Notes: generated from the letters alone by a model not told the origin. A stretch of 64,000 nucleotides of DNA from Embiotoca jacksoni (GCA_022577435.1 JAKOON010000011.1:16524818-16588817), one strand, 5' to 3'. Counted from the stretch's first letter, positions 10,601-47,400 are shown. Numbers and translations: made by a program.

Positions 10601-13600
10601 AATCTATACTGCAAAGAATTCTCTGCATCTGACAGCGTTGTTGCTTTCTAAACACTGATGCAACACTCTGAAACAAACCTTAAAGAGCATTTCAGAGGAC
10701 GGAGAACTTTTTAAATGCTCATAACATGCAAAAGTTCTTTAACACCAGTGTCTACCCCTGATTTTCTTCTGTTTTTCCAGTGAACATTCACCCAGCTTGT
10801 TATGAAGGGAAACCAAATGTCAAGAAAGTACAGAACTGAAGATTAAGCTACTATAAAATGAAATCTTTTTGAGCCCTTTGAGCTGCACGGTCATGAAGTA
10901 AGGTATCAGAAAAAGTATTGTTAGTATTAAATGGTTTGGACAAACACAGTACCACCTGGGTGCAAATGTCATCAGAAATGAATCACCAGTTCGCTTCCTG
11001 GCCGGCCTGACCTTTACAGCGTGTCATCCCCTGCTCCATTTCTCCACATACACCGTCTATCGCTACTGGCACCATCTAATAAAGGAAAAAGCTCAATAAA
11101 TAATCTTTAAAAAAAAAAAAAAAAAAGTATTTCTTTTGTATTTGCACCAGCTAAAGCACTGTATTCGCACTTGTATTGGTATTAAAAAAAAAAAAAAGTG
11201 CCACTTTTCAAGGACTATGGATCCCACATGGAGAGTGACTGCACTATAGTTTTGTCACAGTTCTTATTAAATGAAACTGTCCCATTAACTTTAAATGTTT
11301 TTGTTCGAAGCTGTATTTGGAGCCTTTGCCTCCTCTTAACAACGAACTGACCCCCAACACGCAACAATCCCGGTAACTCAGTCTGACAGTCTACAGTCTG
11401 TATTACAGAGCAATGTTGCAGCTGAAATGGAGTTGTCAGGAACAGTTTATTTGATCCTTACTGGGAAGTAAGGTGAATTAATTGCAATGTATGTGCGAGA
11501 CTCCCGACTGTCTCACACTGTCTTGGAGTAAGCCAGAGTTGAAATGCCAACCTTATATATTTTTTTTTGTTGCTTGTTCAACCTCTCAAACAGCTGCAGT
11601 TGACCTGCACTGATGAGACATATTGCAGTCAGAATGATATATGGGCATTTTAAGGACTGGTGCTGAGTGTAGTGTTAGCTACCAGCGGAGCGGCATTTCA
11701 CCCGTGACCACTATCAGCAGAATGTGGTCGGAGGGTTGAACAAACAAGACCAGAATCTGCTGCGTTTCACCCGCCGAAGGGAGGAACCGTAGTGTGATTT
11801 GATTTGGTTTGTCATTTTCATTGCTTCTCTATTATTAACTCTTCCTGTTAAGTGCACAAATCAATCTAACATATTTTGTTATTGACATGGCAGTCGGCTA
11901 CTTTCTGACTCATTTTAAACTATCAAATTTTCAAGGTACATTTTGTTTTTGTTTTTTGTTCAGTCCTTATTTATGGTTACGCCCCATTTTTCATTTATTC
12001 TGGTGAATCTCTATATTCTCAATAGCAATATGTTCCCACTTTTATTTAATTGTTTACATTAAATTATGTTGAAGTAATAAAGAAAAAAAACATAATCCAC
12101 GCTTCGCATGTCTTTCAAGGTTTGCAAAATGTGCTATCTAGCAAACTACTGTATCCCCCGCACAAAATCTCATTCAGAGATGATCCAGGTGGTGTTGGAA
12201 TTATTATAGCGTATACTGCTGGAAGACAAACATTTTGGCCTGTGAGGGGTTTAATATCTTATGTACACAGATGGCTAAAGATTAGAGCGGCACAGACATG
12301 GCCAGCTCGGTGCCAGGGCCGATTCACTGCTGACCCGTTAGATTAATTGCAAATATTGTGCTGGTTGATGCGGTGGTCGTGATGTTTGTCAAGTCAAACA
12401 TACAGTTGTGGTGTGACATTACTATAGTGGTTTGAGAGATTGTAAATGATCTACGGATTAGACAAAAAATAAATAAATAAATAAATTTAAAAAATCACAT
12501 CTGTCTCCCGTAACCACCCTTCCCAGTGCATTAGTTCTCAATATACGGTTTCTTTCTCGTCTTTATTTTTTTCTCTTCTTTCCTCGCTTTAATTGATTAA
12601 AATTCAGAAAGTGAATGGTTATTACTTAATTGCTCCTTCACACATTGCCACGGTTCATTTGAATGCTCCACACCCTGCGGTGAAATGCAGACACGGCATA
12701 CGCTGTCACTTTGTACTGTAACACTGTAAAAGGCCAGAAATGTCCCATCTTCGTGTCCCACATCTCTTTTCTGCCCCGTTCCCTTTGGATTTAGCACAGA
12801 CATTAAATCTTTAGCCATGATGGTATTAGAGGACCGGTGGAGCTGAAAGATAGCCTACACTTATGTCCAGAAAGTTCCTCCAGCGGGGGAAAATTTCAAA
12901 GCCACATCCTTTTATCTGCTATTTTAGATTTTGTGAAAAATGAGGACCTCCTCCAAACTGTTTAGGGACATTTGTGTGGGTTTTATAATTGCACACCTAC
13001 TCTTGATGGGCTGACATAAGTCTTTTTTCTATTATTTTATAATGCTATCATTAGCACTATGTATCAATTTAAGCAGAAGCCATTATCATTAGCACATTGG
13101 GAGCTTCATTACCTGGAAAACTCTTGAAGTCATTGTGGGCGAGAGCTTCCGCTGATCTCGCTCCTGCTTAAATGTAGAAGCTTTCGTTCCACTGTTTTAC
13201 GCCCTTGCAATGTTTTGAACTTATCTGCCAACATATTATCTGTCCCAAAAAATTGGCAAATCTACATTTCAACCAAATTGACCCATTAGTTGTTCTTTCA
13301 GCCTCGCAGCTTAGCCAAAAATCACTACACAGCTTTTTACGCAAATGCAATCTCTGATGGCAGTGGCTCTTCGAAAGCTTATTTCATCTGTGATAGCAGC
13401 ATTAAATCCATCCCTGTGACACAGCATGCGGTGCACCGTTATCTCCTATGTGTCTAAACTCATACGTCCCCTCAAGGTTGAGAAGGTTAATGAGTTCAGT
13501 GTCAAAGTGTTAAAATGAGTTTGGATGAGAGCACGAGATAACAGGAGAAATGTAAATTATTTTGGTCGTTGATGGCGACTGTACAAGTTGACGTATTTGT

Positions 13601-13867
13601 GGTGCTAAAAAAACGACTGAAAAAAATTCTTATGTCGTTGTACAACTCAAATGTCAGATTTGATGATTATGAATAATTCATGTGTTGAAAAAAAAATATT
13701 TACACTTTAAAAGGGATGTTTTAAAAAGTCAATTTTTTTTCGTGCTTAGCATTAGATAACACAAGATTAGCTCTACAATGTTTGTATGCTAAATACGAAG
13801 AAACAACTAGCAACTGTTTATCTTTGACAACTAAAATGATCTCTATACATATGCAAGTGTCAACTTG

Positions 13868-13945
13868 TGAGCGTCACAGGTGCTGGTAGGCGGATGTTGT
13901 TATCTTGGTACAAAGTCTGGCTAGCTGTTCTTTGTTGACCCTTTA
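13868..13945 (+). repeat. Degenerate copy of a teleost intronic repeat
   Basis: The phrase around 'ggtgctggtaggcggatg' followed by 'tctggctagctgttc' matches the middle of a repeat family seen five more times here (about 20690-20800, 22822-23085, 48290-48440, 61370-61690 and 61930-62015). Only the central part remains. Confidence 0.5.
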
Positions 13946-14699
13946 AATCATCTTCTGTACTTATTACCTTACAAATAAAATATTAAAATGAAATCAAAAT
14001 TTCCCACATTAACTGTTTACATGAATTATTAACTATAAGCTTTCACAAAATAAACACCAGTTTCTTCTAAATAAAATCACCATCACAGTTAGAAAATAAA
14101 CGTTGGCCTCAGCCTGCCCGGAAGTCATCAACAAATACGATCATATTGTCTTTCACACCGTCTTATTTTCAACACGAGCCACGCCGGCAACCTAGAACTA
14201 AAAGCCGTTGATCATCGTAGCCACGCTGTATTGTATCCTGATGAGAAATCAATATATCGGTCAGTTCATATTTATGGAAGAGTTGGTTGTGATGACTTAT
14301 TGTTTTTCTCACTTTCATTGAGAATGATGAGGATAGAGTCGAGGGAACACAGCAGTGCATTTTCTGGGAGGATTCAGAAGTGTAAGTGAGTGCAAAGGCT
14401 CCAACAATTCATTTATCAGAAAGATATGATAAATAAATATTGTTGTGTATTATTCTATATGTCGGGCGCTGCAAGTGACTCTAGATAATCCAGATAAAGA
14501 TGAACAAATGTACCACGACTCTATTTTTGTGTGTCTTTGCTCGTCTAGCAGCAGCTCCTGTTTGGAGCCAGTTCATTTGTCATAATGGGAGAAATTGCAG
14601 CTCACATTATTGTAAATTCCTGCTCGTCATGTGCAGACCACGGACGTCCTGCTCGTTCTCTAACACTACCTCTCCTCTGTTTGTGTCTTCCAGGTATTT

Positions 14700-36915
<22,216 letters not shown>

Positions 36916-37598
36916 CTAGCCGCCTGCCTGCGTAACCCCATGTTCTTCAGAAGGTGAAGAACCCAACTGAAATGACCCGACTGAAAATACACAACAACAA
37001 AAAAGAGAAAAGATCAAAATGAATATATTAAGAACAAAAACATGTGTCATGGAAACACAATCTGAAATGATGAAATCTAAAGCCTGTGCATTGTCATTCA
37101 AAAACAGCAGTGGTATTTAAAATGAAGTAAATGAGCTGAGGTATATGTTAATGATCTTCTAGTTGCTTTGCTTATATTACCCCACATATCTTGTATATGG
37201 CATCCAAACAAAAATGACCAAGTGCTTAGACTTGCATCTCCTGTAAAGTGCATATTGGCTGGCTGCTGGTCTCCCAATTCCTTACAAACTCATATATGCT
37301 CCGATCATTGTGGCAAGGTGAGCTGCCATTTTGCTCATCGCTACTGCTCAACACAGACTTCCTTCTCCTTTCTCCCCTTTCCTTGTTCAACTCTTATTTA
37401 ATAACACTGCTGTATTTTAACCTCAAGGCTTTTGTCTGAGACCCCCCCCCTCCCCCCTCCCCCTCCTCTCCCCTCCTCCCCCCACACACACTCGACACAA
37501 TCCCAAATGTAAGGTTGCCTGATTTGTGTGTTTTTATGTGGTAATTCTGCAGGGATATGTAAGCTGCTCTCACCCAGAGCGGCGCTCCCTCTGCTACT

Positions 37599-37606
37599 TG
37601 TAAATA
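37599..37606 (+). promoter_or_regulatory. Pumilio response element in the mapk10 3' UTR
   Basis: TGTAAATA matches the PUF consensus UGUANAUA exactly, about 680 bases after the long stop codon. Binding by Pumilio would repress the mRNA; a single octamer can also occur by chance. Confidence 0.35.
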
Positions 37607-38006
37607 TTGTAATTCTGTACAGCTGAAGGGCAGACAGAGTGGGACTGACGGCCAGTACACTAGGAGTTTTTTTTCTGACTAAGCGCACCTTGCCACATCA
37701 CCGCTTTCCACCTCAGTTGCCCCTGCCTATCGCTGTAGTCCTGCATGGTTAGATTTAAACAATGCTAATCTCACTGTATGCTAAAATGAGTCTGTATAGA
37801 GACTTTTGTTTATATACGATGTAAACTAACTCAACTCCAGACAAAAGGGGGATGGAGGGGGAGGAGGGTGAGGGGGGTCTGGTCACAGTAAGACATGTGA
37901 GTGTGTATGTGTGAGTGTGTGAGTGTGTGTGTTGGTGAACAACAGGCAGGCCATGAGTAACCGTCAGGGCTGAGTTCAGGACTTATAAAGGGTCAGTACA
38001 CGCAGA

Positions 38007-38012
38007 AATAAA
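38007..38012 (+). terminator. mapk10: Candidate poly(A) signal of mapk10
   Basis: AATAAA about 1.1 kb after the stop, followed within 40 bases by a TTTTGATTGT-type U/GU-rich stretch. Later AATAAA copies at 39488 and 41263 are alternatives. Confidence 0.3.
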
Positions 38013-41000
38013 TGATTTTGATTGTACTCAGACTTCATAAGATTCCCCTTAAAGAAGTCTGATTTGTGTGTAATGTCCCTTTTATTTCCCCTGGCAGCGT
38101 GTGAGCGGTCCCTCCACCGCCCCACGGGCCGACCCACAGCCCTGCATGTCATTGTGTACCATTAACCCCACATAGGCACAGGAGGTGGATCTGTTTCACT
38201 GTGGCGTCGCCACACAGAGACGATACGTATTTATTTATTTGAAACACAGAACACTTCGAGAACGAGACGCAGGTGATACAGTTGAGAGTTTAAAGGCTGG
38301 TGATGAGTGTTAACCTCGTAGCAATGACTTATTCTTCTTAACTTAGATAATATGCATCATTTCACCACACACCACCCAGATATTACATAAAACTAGACCG
38401 AGTCCCCCATCAGTTATGTTCCATGATTTCTTAGCCGGACGATTTTACTTACTGATTTATTTATTTTGATAGATGGAATCTGAATATGGCAAGTGCCTTT
38501 TGGAATGAAGCATTGCAGGTGCAGAAATGATATTATTTTTGGTATTTTTTTCCTCTGCTTCTTCTCGTTCTGCCTTAAAACTGTGTGAGTCCCCATGAGC
38601 CACCAAGTTTGGTGGAAACTTTGAACAAAACATTGTTTTCCTCAAATTGTTTGGCTCAAGGAAAAAAAAAAAAAAAATCCACTGCTTATGCTTGTTTTCT
38701 GCCATTTCACATTTTGATTTAGTTTTACTTCTTATCTATGACTTAAAACAGAATCAGCCTACAAAACATAGTGTGACCAGATTTTTTTCCTACGGGGCCA
38801 CTTGCACATGTAATACTTAGCATATACTTAGAGGCATAATTTGCATTGAAGTTTGCGATGGCTTGGCAGTTGGACCGGCGCTGTCCAGTCCAGGAGTTTA
38901 GGTCACGTCTAACTATCAACTGTGCACACTCATTGATTTTAAATTAAAGAAAGAGGCACTGTATGTTTGGCAGACTGGAACAAGAGGAAAACAAAAGGCA
39001 AAACCTACGTTGCTCCATGTCTATTTCATATTTTAATCACCCATAACAACAATTTCAGCTGCAAGTTGTGAATATACAATGGTAGACTGCGATTAAGGTG
39101 TTACTTTGGCTTTTTTTTTTTATGCCTCATAAAATGCACTCCTATTAGAAACCAAGCAGGTGGCCTATAAGTTGTGTGTACTTGATATATTCTTAGTTAT
39201 GAAGCAAGAAAGAATGAAATTCTCATTATTTTTGGTTTCCACTGCCATATTTTATGTTTTCATGCAGGTTTGGTGGGTTTAAAGGCAAAGGGAGCATCGA
39301 TGCAGGTTTAAGAAGCTATACGCTAAGCTTAATTTAATAAATTATTTTCACTCTAAATAATTCAGCGGGTGGATGTATGGTACACTGGGAACTCTGAGCT
39401 GTATTTCTGTGAACAAATCAGATAGTTCCCTATTTTGGGTGTTTGCATAATGAGCTGGATAGCCTGTTATCACATACAACATATAAAAATAAAGTTTCTT
39501 GGGAAACTATATTCCTAGGGGCTCATACGTTCACTGGTTAAGAAAATATTTGTTTCTTACCCTGTCATTCGATGGTATAACTAAATCTCTGTAACCTCAA
39601 GTTGAGCTGCTGATTGTCTTTTTGCATGCAGTTGAACCACCCTGTGTCTGTACATACAAACTCTCATAGTTCCCCCCCAAAAATGATCGACATAACTTCA
39701 AGAAGCTACTTCGTTAACACTCTTTCTGCCAGTGGCTTCGTGTACAGTGAACCACACGCAGACTAACAGTACCTTCACAGAGCTAAGAGGGTAACTGAGG
39801 TTGGCGTCTCCAGAATAAGCTACGTCTAGCTTGGCTTTTTGTTCAGGGTCTGACCAGGGCAATCTCTCAAAACAGGGTGCAACTTTTAAATTCTTTATGT
39901 TTTGAAAATATTCAGATGAACTTCTCACAAAGGGGGTCCAGTGTTTAAGTCGGCTCCTACACCACAAATAAACACAGTACTGTACTTGCAGTTTTTTTCT
40001 ACAGGGCATTAACCACCCCAACGCATTCTTCTTTCTGTATCTTTACATGTTCTGGTCACATGAGTACAAATACTGACACATATTAATGTTTTTTTTTTCT
40101 TCTTCTTCTTCTTCTTCTGAATGTGAACTGTTGATCTTTTTTTTTTTTTATAAGATCCATCCAGACAAATCTATTGTGATAAAAGGTGCTTTTGGTTCCG
40201 GTTAATGCGCCTGAAGTCGAAGGTTCTAACATAGAAACAGCTGGTTGTCAGCACTGAATGTAGAAATGAATGGATTCACAATTACGCATGTCATTGCTTC
40301 TCTGCTCATCAGTGTGTGTGTGTGCGTGTGGTTGTGTGTGTGTGTGTGTATGTGATTTTAAATTAACCAGCATTCAACACAAACTCTGTAAGGTTGAAGC
40401 GGAAGGTGTGCTCTGACATCTGGATGAATTATTTACGTAATTTTCTTTCAAAACAAGATCATGACTTTTGTATGACTGCTTTTAAGAACACTGATGGAGA
40501 GTGAGCACAGTTGTGTGTTTGGAAGTAGTTTATGTGTGTATTCATGTTTAGTCACATTAACCACTGAATTTAAAATGCGTCAACTGTCAATCCTGCTCCT
40601 AATTTTTTGTCAAGAGGGACCCAAAATGGATTCAGGATGAGTAAAATTAATGTTTTTATTTGTAATCTGAAGAGGACTAACTCATCATTCAGCCATAATA
40701 TTATTGCCAATATGACTAAATGATTACATGGCCACAAGTTAGGATGGATCTTGTACTCGGCTGTGCCAACTTTAAAATCTTTGGACTCAGTACTGGTGAT
40801 CTCCAATTTATTGATTTTCACCTCATTCTTTCGAGTTATATTGTAAATAATAACAATCCAACAATGCAATAAACACTTTATTGCACTCAGACAGGGAAGC
40901 AAGCTACTACAAGGGTCAGGTGATGCTAAAATGTTTTAAATGTGGAACTCTACAATGGTGAAACCCTGTATAGCTCATCTGAATCAGGTGATGTTGTTCT

Positions 41001-41300
41001 TCAGTTCTTTTACGATTCCTTCTCTCTTTGTTTCTTTTACTCCGTGCTGTTTTAACGATTCATTCTTTTTGACATTGTCAGGTTGAAAAAAAAAAAAATT
41101 GTATCTGTTTCACGCTGATCTCAAAGCTTCAGGCTATAGCGTTTCAAGTAAAGTCAAAACAAATGCAAAAGAAAAAGAAAAAAAATTACTGAAAGCTGTT
41201 ACTGTAAACACAACATTTTAAAGGAACTGTGTATGTAAAAATAGTATATGTATGTGATTGAAAATAAACAAAACCTTTGATCTTGGACATTGAGGACCTT

Positions 41301-44192
41301 TTTTCTTTTACCTGGAGCGACTGACTGTTCCATATGTCGGATTAACAGGCGCCGTATAATCGACAGAAACCATCTGTTCAGTCTGTCACAGTCCAACCTA
41401 CACAGACTATAATCCAGTTTCAGGCACTTTAAGATGTGCTCAATTTAAAGGCAGGTGTCCATGAACAAGTTGTGAGCCTGAATGACTAACACATGTAACC
41501 TGATGGTGCAGGAAGAAAGCCAGCGGACTGACGCTTGCGGCTGATAAACTGTACATCATGAGATGATAGTTTTTCTACACCTTTTGTACTGTTAGCTTCC
41601 TCCTCTGGTTACACAGTGGGGAAGGTGGCAGATCACTGGGCAGGACTAATTTTAGGCAATCTTACAATATTAGGCTAGATTAGGCAAAACGCATATTTCT
41701 GTGTGGTTGATTCATCAAGTAACATTTCCTGTTACTTTTGCAGAAAAAATATAACATTATACCATCAGTTTCCACTTTATTAAGGATACCTGTACAATTT
41801 AATGCAATACAGCTTTCTGTCATAGTTTATTTTACAGTATGATGTGTATAAAGTTTTGAGGTCAAAGTTAGTGAGTGTTATATTGGACTGGATTACATTC
41901 AGAGGTGTTTCTAATGTTTATCTAGCTGAGAACCAACAAAATGATAAACACCTCTGAATATAATGTAGTTCTTTACAATACCACATGTAGCTACGACCTC
42001 AGTCACAAACATATGAATGAATTTAAACATTTCTTACAGTGCTGACCAAAATCTTTGACTAAATGAGATTTTATTGGAATAGTCAATTGTTTATTTATCA
42101 CATGCCAAATGTTAAAAGCTCCCACGGTATCCACAATAAAATACGCTGCAAACACTTATGATGCTTCTCTACAACTAACATTATTCTAAATTGAATATTG
42201 AGTGTTAGTCAGACAACACTGATGTTTTTGAGCTCTGATCAACAATTAAAAAAAAAAAAATCAAAAAGAAAAATAATCATCAAACGTCTTCCATTCATAC
42301 ATTGTGTGACTAAATTCTGTATCTTTTACAAATACGTCAAATACATAACAGTTGGACCCGTTAAAGACACACTCAAAAGTAAAACAACAAATGACACTCA
42401 CATTAAAATGCGTCTTTATTTGTATTGTTTTTAAAGTTCCTTTGTGTATCAAGTATCATGTCTTGAAAATATTCCACTATCCCAGTCCTCTCCTTCTTGC
42501 CCCTTCTGTCCATAATCTGCTCTTTTGTGTGATATTCACAGAACGTGGTGACACTGTCAGCTTGGCTTAAGCCTATTATTTCCCGGTGAAGGGTGCAAAA
42601 ATGAGAAGCGCAGGCTCCCCTCCCTCTCTCGGGTTGTTCAGGCACTTTTTTTTTTTTCACCCATGTGCACATTCCAGATGTCCTGCAATGACCAGCAGCA
42701 GGTTTAAACGGGACCTGATCTCCAGAGGAAAAGCAGCCAGCAGCAGGCCTGTGCACACGTGCACACACACAAACTTCTTTGGACAGAAGTCCTCTCAGAC
42801 GCCTCCTGTTTTGTACCCATTAGCTAATTTTTTTTTGTAGACATTTGGTTTAAGGCTACATAAATACACTTCATCAATATTCAGTCACTTTACAGACATT
42901 CAGGTATTGTATGGCGACCCCCTCGTGGACTCATGCACCATCATGCACACCGCTCACCAGCCGGGCTGTTAATGTCCTCAGTGTTGACCAACTTGATGCT
43001 CCAGACCTCTAACTTCTTCACAGTTATGACTAACTCACAGCTCTGTGTTGGGACTCTTTAGCTGTAACTTTTTATTCTGTGCCAAATTTAAATGAAAATG
43101 TGTCAGGTGGTTAAATTCTCCGAGGGAGTATTAAAACTGGCATCTCGTAAAGACTACAAACTGTAATTCCCAGGATGACTTACGATAACACTTCATGAAT
43201 TTGTCACCTGAAATTACTTTTTATCTGGGATTTATGCCAATGCCCCATTGTGCAAGTCTTAAAATGCATTTTTTACTGGCTACAAAACATTCTTCAATTA
43301 TTATCGACTTAATACGTACCATATCCATCTGCATATCAGTCAAACCACAGTGCAGACTAACGAGTAGGGTCTACTATTACCTATAAAATATTTACAGTAC
43401 AGGATCTTTTTTTTTTTTGGTCATGGGTAAATGTAACAGCACAGAAGCACGGGCACATACACAGCATACACTCCCATTTATATGGTACACACACATTGAC
43501 TGACGGGACATTCAGTACCAAGACTAAACAAACATAGAAGTGCAAGAAAAAAAAAATCTTAATATAAAATATCACACATTGATAACTTTGCTTAAATATC
43601 AGATAAACATTTAAGTATCACGTACATTTCTCTTTACAAACATATGACTGTTGCATTGTTTCCCTCTATGTACACGAGCAGATACCGAATTACATCCAAC
43701 ACCAACACAGTGTTTTTTTGCCAGATGTTAAATTGAATAAAAACGGGTTTGGGATGGTCTTTTCTGCATTTTCAGCTCCAGAGTTGGTATTGTTATTTTG
43801 TATTTTCACTGGAGCTCACACAAAATGGTCGTAGTACCGTATGTTATCATTGACTGTGGTGTACTGTCCCTTTATTCCACTCCCCAGTCGTGTGATTGAG
43901 CACCAAAGGAGGCTTGAGAGTGTCCATTAACTGTTTAAATAATGCTATATACAGATAATGTCTGTCTGGCATCACTCCAGGTGATGTCTTCGTTTGTACA
44001 GGTGGCTCACATTAGCCCGATACCTCCCATTTCTTAAATTAAAACATGCCGTTAACCTCTGCAACGTAATTTCCCAGTTTACCGCCTTCAATCAGCAGCC
44101 AAACCCTGTTTGGAGTCCCTGTAATGTTCACATCATGTAATAAACCATTTCCAGTCTTCCCTGGCATCTCAGCCCACTTCCTCAGCCGTCCC
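41301..44192 (-). other. arhgap24: arhgap24 3' UTR and the space between the genes
   Basis: No coding frame. On the minus strand AATAAA motifs (TTTATT on plus) occur at 43871-43876 and 42415-42420, about 320 and 1770 bases after the arhgap24 stop. The two genes end within about 7.3 kb, and their 3' UTRs could nearly meet. A CTCF-like imperfect match lies near 42914-42930. Confidence 0.5.
41770..42000. repeat. Repeat element with internal hairpin
   Basis: The 14-mer ATTCAGAGGTGTTT at 41897-41910 is inverted as AAACACCTCTGAAT at 41946-41959, giving a 14-bp stem with a 35-base loop. It is preceded by 'ccactttattaaggatacct', a phrase familiar from a common teleost dispersed repeat. No open frame. 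Confidence 0.5.
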
Positions 44193-44457
44193 TCACTGTA
44201 TCCAGATGGAGTTGTTGCGGTCTGGTCGGCGGGGGTCGGAGGCTGTGGTGCTGCCAGTTGCAGTGAGGTCACTAAACGTGGAGAAAAACTGCTCCATCTC
44301 TTTCTGTAACATCTGGTTTCGCCGCTCGGCATCGTCCTTGGCACGCTCAGCGTTGCGCAGCTTGATCTCGGACATGGTGTACTTCTTCCTCTCTTGGTCC
44401 AGCTCCTCGTGGAGGTTCACCATCTCCGTCTCCAGCTCCAGGTTACGCTGCTCCAAG
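44193..44457 (-). CDS. arhgap24: arhgap24 last coding exon (coiled coil and C-terminus)
   Basis: Acceptor GTTCTCAG, 265 nt, stop TGA-side end at 44193. Encodes SLEQRNLELETEMVNLHEEL and the heptad-rich DQERKKYTMSEIKLRNAERA region, then MEQFFSTFSDL and a short tail ending NSIWIQ. In mammals the C-terminal region holds the coiled coil and filamin A contact. Confidence 0.95.
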
Positions 44458-47400
44458 CTGAGAACGAGGTTTTACACAGGATTAGGAGAGGGGAGAGTAG
44501 TGTCTGTCGTGAACAGAACAGGGCTGATCTGAGAGCACAAAGGAACGGGGTCACAGCTGCAGTTCATTTCAATTTAACTAATGAACTAAATGAATTACAT
44601 GCAGCAGCTTAAATTACTGTTGGGAATCTTCGGATGTTGTAAAATACACTTAATGTTTTTTTTTGTTGCGAGTTAGCCTCTTAACATTAAAACTGCAGGC
44701 GGGAACAAACTGTTATTCAGGTTGTCTTCAAAGGTCACAAAATGTGTCTAGAAGGAGCCAGTGGCACCAGCGTCTTGACTAAGTGAAGTTTAACACATTA
44801 CTAAATTAAAATACCACTATTTAGAAACAATATACGATTAACAAAACAGACATCTCAACATATGTGTGCAATAAAACCAATACCATACCTTTTTAAGCGA
44901 AGATATATTTAGTTTGTACCTCTAAAACTGTCATTTTCAGACGTTATGCCAGCCATAGGTGTTGTCTAGCAAGCAATTTATACATTACTCGAGTCTTCAG
45001 CTTTCGTTTAACATTACCTTGAAACTAGCTAGAAGTTTCTAAGAACTTGCGAAGGACAAACTTAAATATCATTTGTTGTATTTTGCAAAAATTCCGGAGA
45101 ATTAGTGGTTTAACAGGTGTTATGTGCTGGAAGACTTCCTGGGCTGAAGTCAGTGTGCCATTTTTTTTTTTTGGCAATATCTTTCCTAAAGCATTTGGCA
45201 AGCAAGTATTCAACACAAGGCTGTACTCAAAATATTTGCTCACCTCAAATACAAATGAGATCACATGTTGATATTGACCTCACGGAGACACAGTGTGTGT
45301 ATTTATTTATATTCTTGTGATAGAACGATAATGATGTACTGAAGAGATAAGTCACTGCTGGCCAGCTGGTAAACGTTTTACTGTGTGTCAATGCTTGTAG
45401 TGGTTAATGCCTTTCAATTATCATAAAAAAACAAACTACAAAACACAGCTTTCCCCATGTACCTTTTTATCCTGGCCTCATACTCAGTCTTCTGCTTGTG
45501 CATCTCCTGTTTAAGACTGGCCACCAGACTATGTAGAGCACTGTGGCTGCCAGGTCCATTACCAACAGTGAAACTGTCACTATTATCACTACTGCTGGTG
45601 CCACGGCTGCTCCTCCCCGCTCCATCTCCACTTCCCTCTCTGTTGCTGTTTCTGCCCTCTCCCTCGGCTCCTCCTCCTCCGGATTGGGGAGGCCGGTTAT
45701 CCGGAGCTGGTCCGTCCAGGTCTTCGTAGTGGCCTCCGTAGAAGTCCTGCTCGGGGCAGGTGGTGGTGGAGGAGCGACAGGACGTGGAGTTGTCAGGAAG
45801 AGAGATTTCACAGGAGGACGTGGACCAGGTGGCGCTGTCCACGCTCTGCTTGTCCTCACAGCTGGTGTTCAAACACGTGTTGGCGATCTGGCTCTGCTGC
45901 TGCAGGTTCTGATGGTTTAAATGGACATTATCGTACGTGGACAGACGATTCTGATTGGTCGTCTGCTCCCCGTTGGAGAAGTCACGCGTCTTGCTGGTCT
46001 CCCGTAGCATGACACAGCCGTTCGGTACCCACAGACCATTGCGTCCGTTCAGACTCCCCGTGACGTCAGTGCCAGAGATGCCCATGCGCACACCTCCGGT
46101 CCCGTTCCCTGAAGTGCCGCCTCCGCTCGTCACGCCGCTGGTGCCCATTTTTGTGCCTGAGCCTTTGAGCGCCCCACTACGACGCATTGGTAAACTCCCC
46201 CCCCCCGTCAGAGTCTGGTTCTTCTCTAGATTGAGATCTGCGGAGGGTGAGGAGCTGAAGGAGCCGTTTGTAACAATCCCACTGCCTTTACTGAAGGCCG
46301 GGTTCTTTTTTACAGTCAGCGGTGGACTGCGGGTGACGTCGAAGCGTCCCGTGACACCGTTACGGGGGCTCGCCGACCGCGGGGAGCCGCTGCTGTCTAC
46401 GTGCTGGCGGTGAGAAGGAGACTCGGGGGTTTCCCAAACACACTGCTGCACCACCTGCGTGTTGTTGTTCTCGGCGTTCTGGCATACTGTGATGGCGGAG
46501 GTAGTTGTGGCGGCTTGTCGTCGAGGCAGTTGGATGTTGTTGTTGTTGACGAGCTCGAGGCCCGTGGGGCTGTCTTCATCTCGGGGGAAAAGCACATCGT
46601 GGCGGCCAATCAGAACGGCCATGAGCTGCTGGACCAGAACAGTGCCTGACAACACGAGACAAGACATTATGATCTTTACTTTTAAACCATTATTTATTTC
46701 AGATAAGCACGGCATTAATATTAAAAAAAAGAAGACATGTATTGAACACTGACCTTCCATAATTGCTACTGGATCCTCAATTTTTGGCCTCAAGATATTT
46801 GGCCCAAAGACTGTGGCCAAGTTCTGGACGCTCATTTTATTCACTCCTGAATATGATTGCACTTCATCAAGAAATCTGTGGAGAAGAAAAATATGATCTT
46901 TTCATTGTTCGGTAATGGTCACAATTTGAAATTGTATCCACTTTAACTATCAATCGATACCTGCAGATGTACTTGAGGAGGTTGTAGTTCACTGGGGGTA
47001 GATTTTCCACGAGCCCTTTCAACTCCTTCATACCCTGCAGACAATGGACGCTTTTTAGGTAACGCAAGTTCAATAAACCTGCATGCATCAAGTCCTAGAA
47101 TCCGATAGCTGATGGGAACTGCAAGAAGACCACGCTTTGAGAAAGAACAAACCACAAATGTCTGTGAAAATAACCCAACGGACACACACATACTATAAAT
47201 AGAATATATAATCATGGGTTGCACTGATTTGAGCAACATGTTTTGCACACATCATGCCCATTAAAAGCTTTTTATGTGAGCAATGATTTACTGATTAAAA
47301 TAATTTATTATTTTTCATACAAAAACAATGAGTACTAACTTATTGTTGTTGAGAAATGGGTAAAAAGTTTTGTATTAATGAGAGGATTTTAATTACCACT

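Larger units (their letters stand above)
3537..14693 (+). other. mapk10: Intron 1 of mapk10 (non-coding)
   Basis: About 11 kb of AT-rich DNA between the proposed leader exon and the first coding exon. Open frames here are short and low-complexity. It holds A/T homopolymers, (AAAT)n runs at about 3680-3700 and 12465-12486, a purine/pyrimidine-biased block at 7140-7640 and a degenerate repeat at about 13868-13945. Conserved enhancers could be present but cannot be told by eye. Confidence 0.55.
36916..41300 (+). other. mapk10: mapk10 3' UTR and downstream DNA
   Basis: No coding frame. It carries a C-rich tract at 37441-37492, a Pumilio-type UGUAAAUA at 37599-37606 and candidate poly(A) signals AATAAA at 38007-38012, 39488-39493 and 41263-41268. 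JNK3 transcripts in mammals have long 3' UTRs, so any of these ends is possible. A (GT)n-like run lies at 40312-40353. Confidence 0.5.

Noticed and set aside
45457..46752. Plus-strand frames over the arhgap24 linker exon
   Set aside because: Shadows of the GC-rich minus-strand coding exon.
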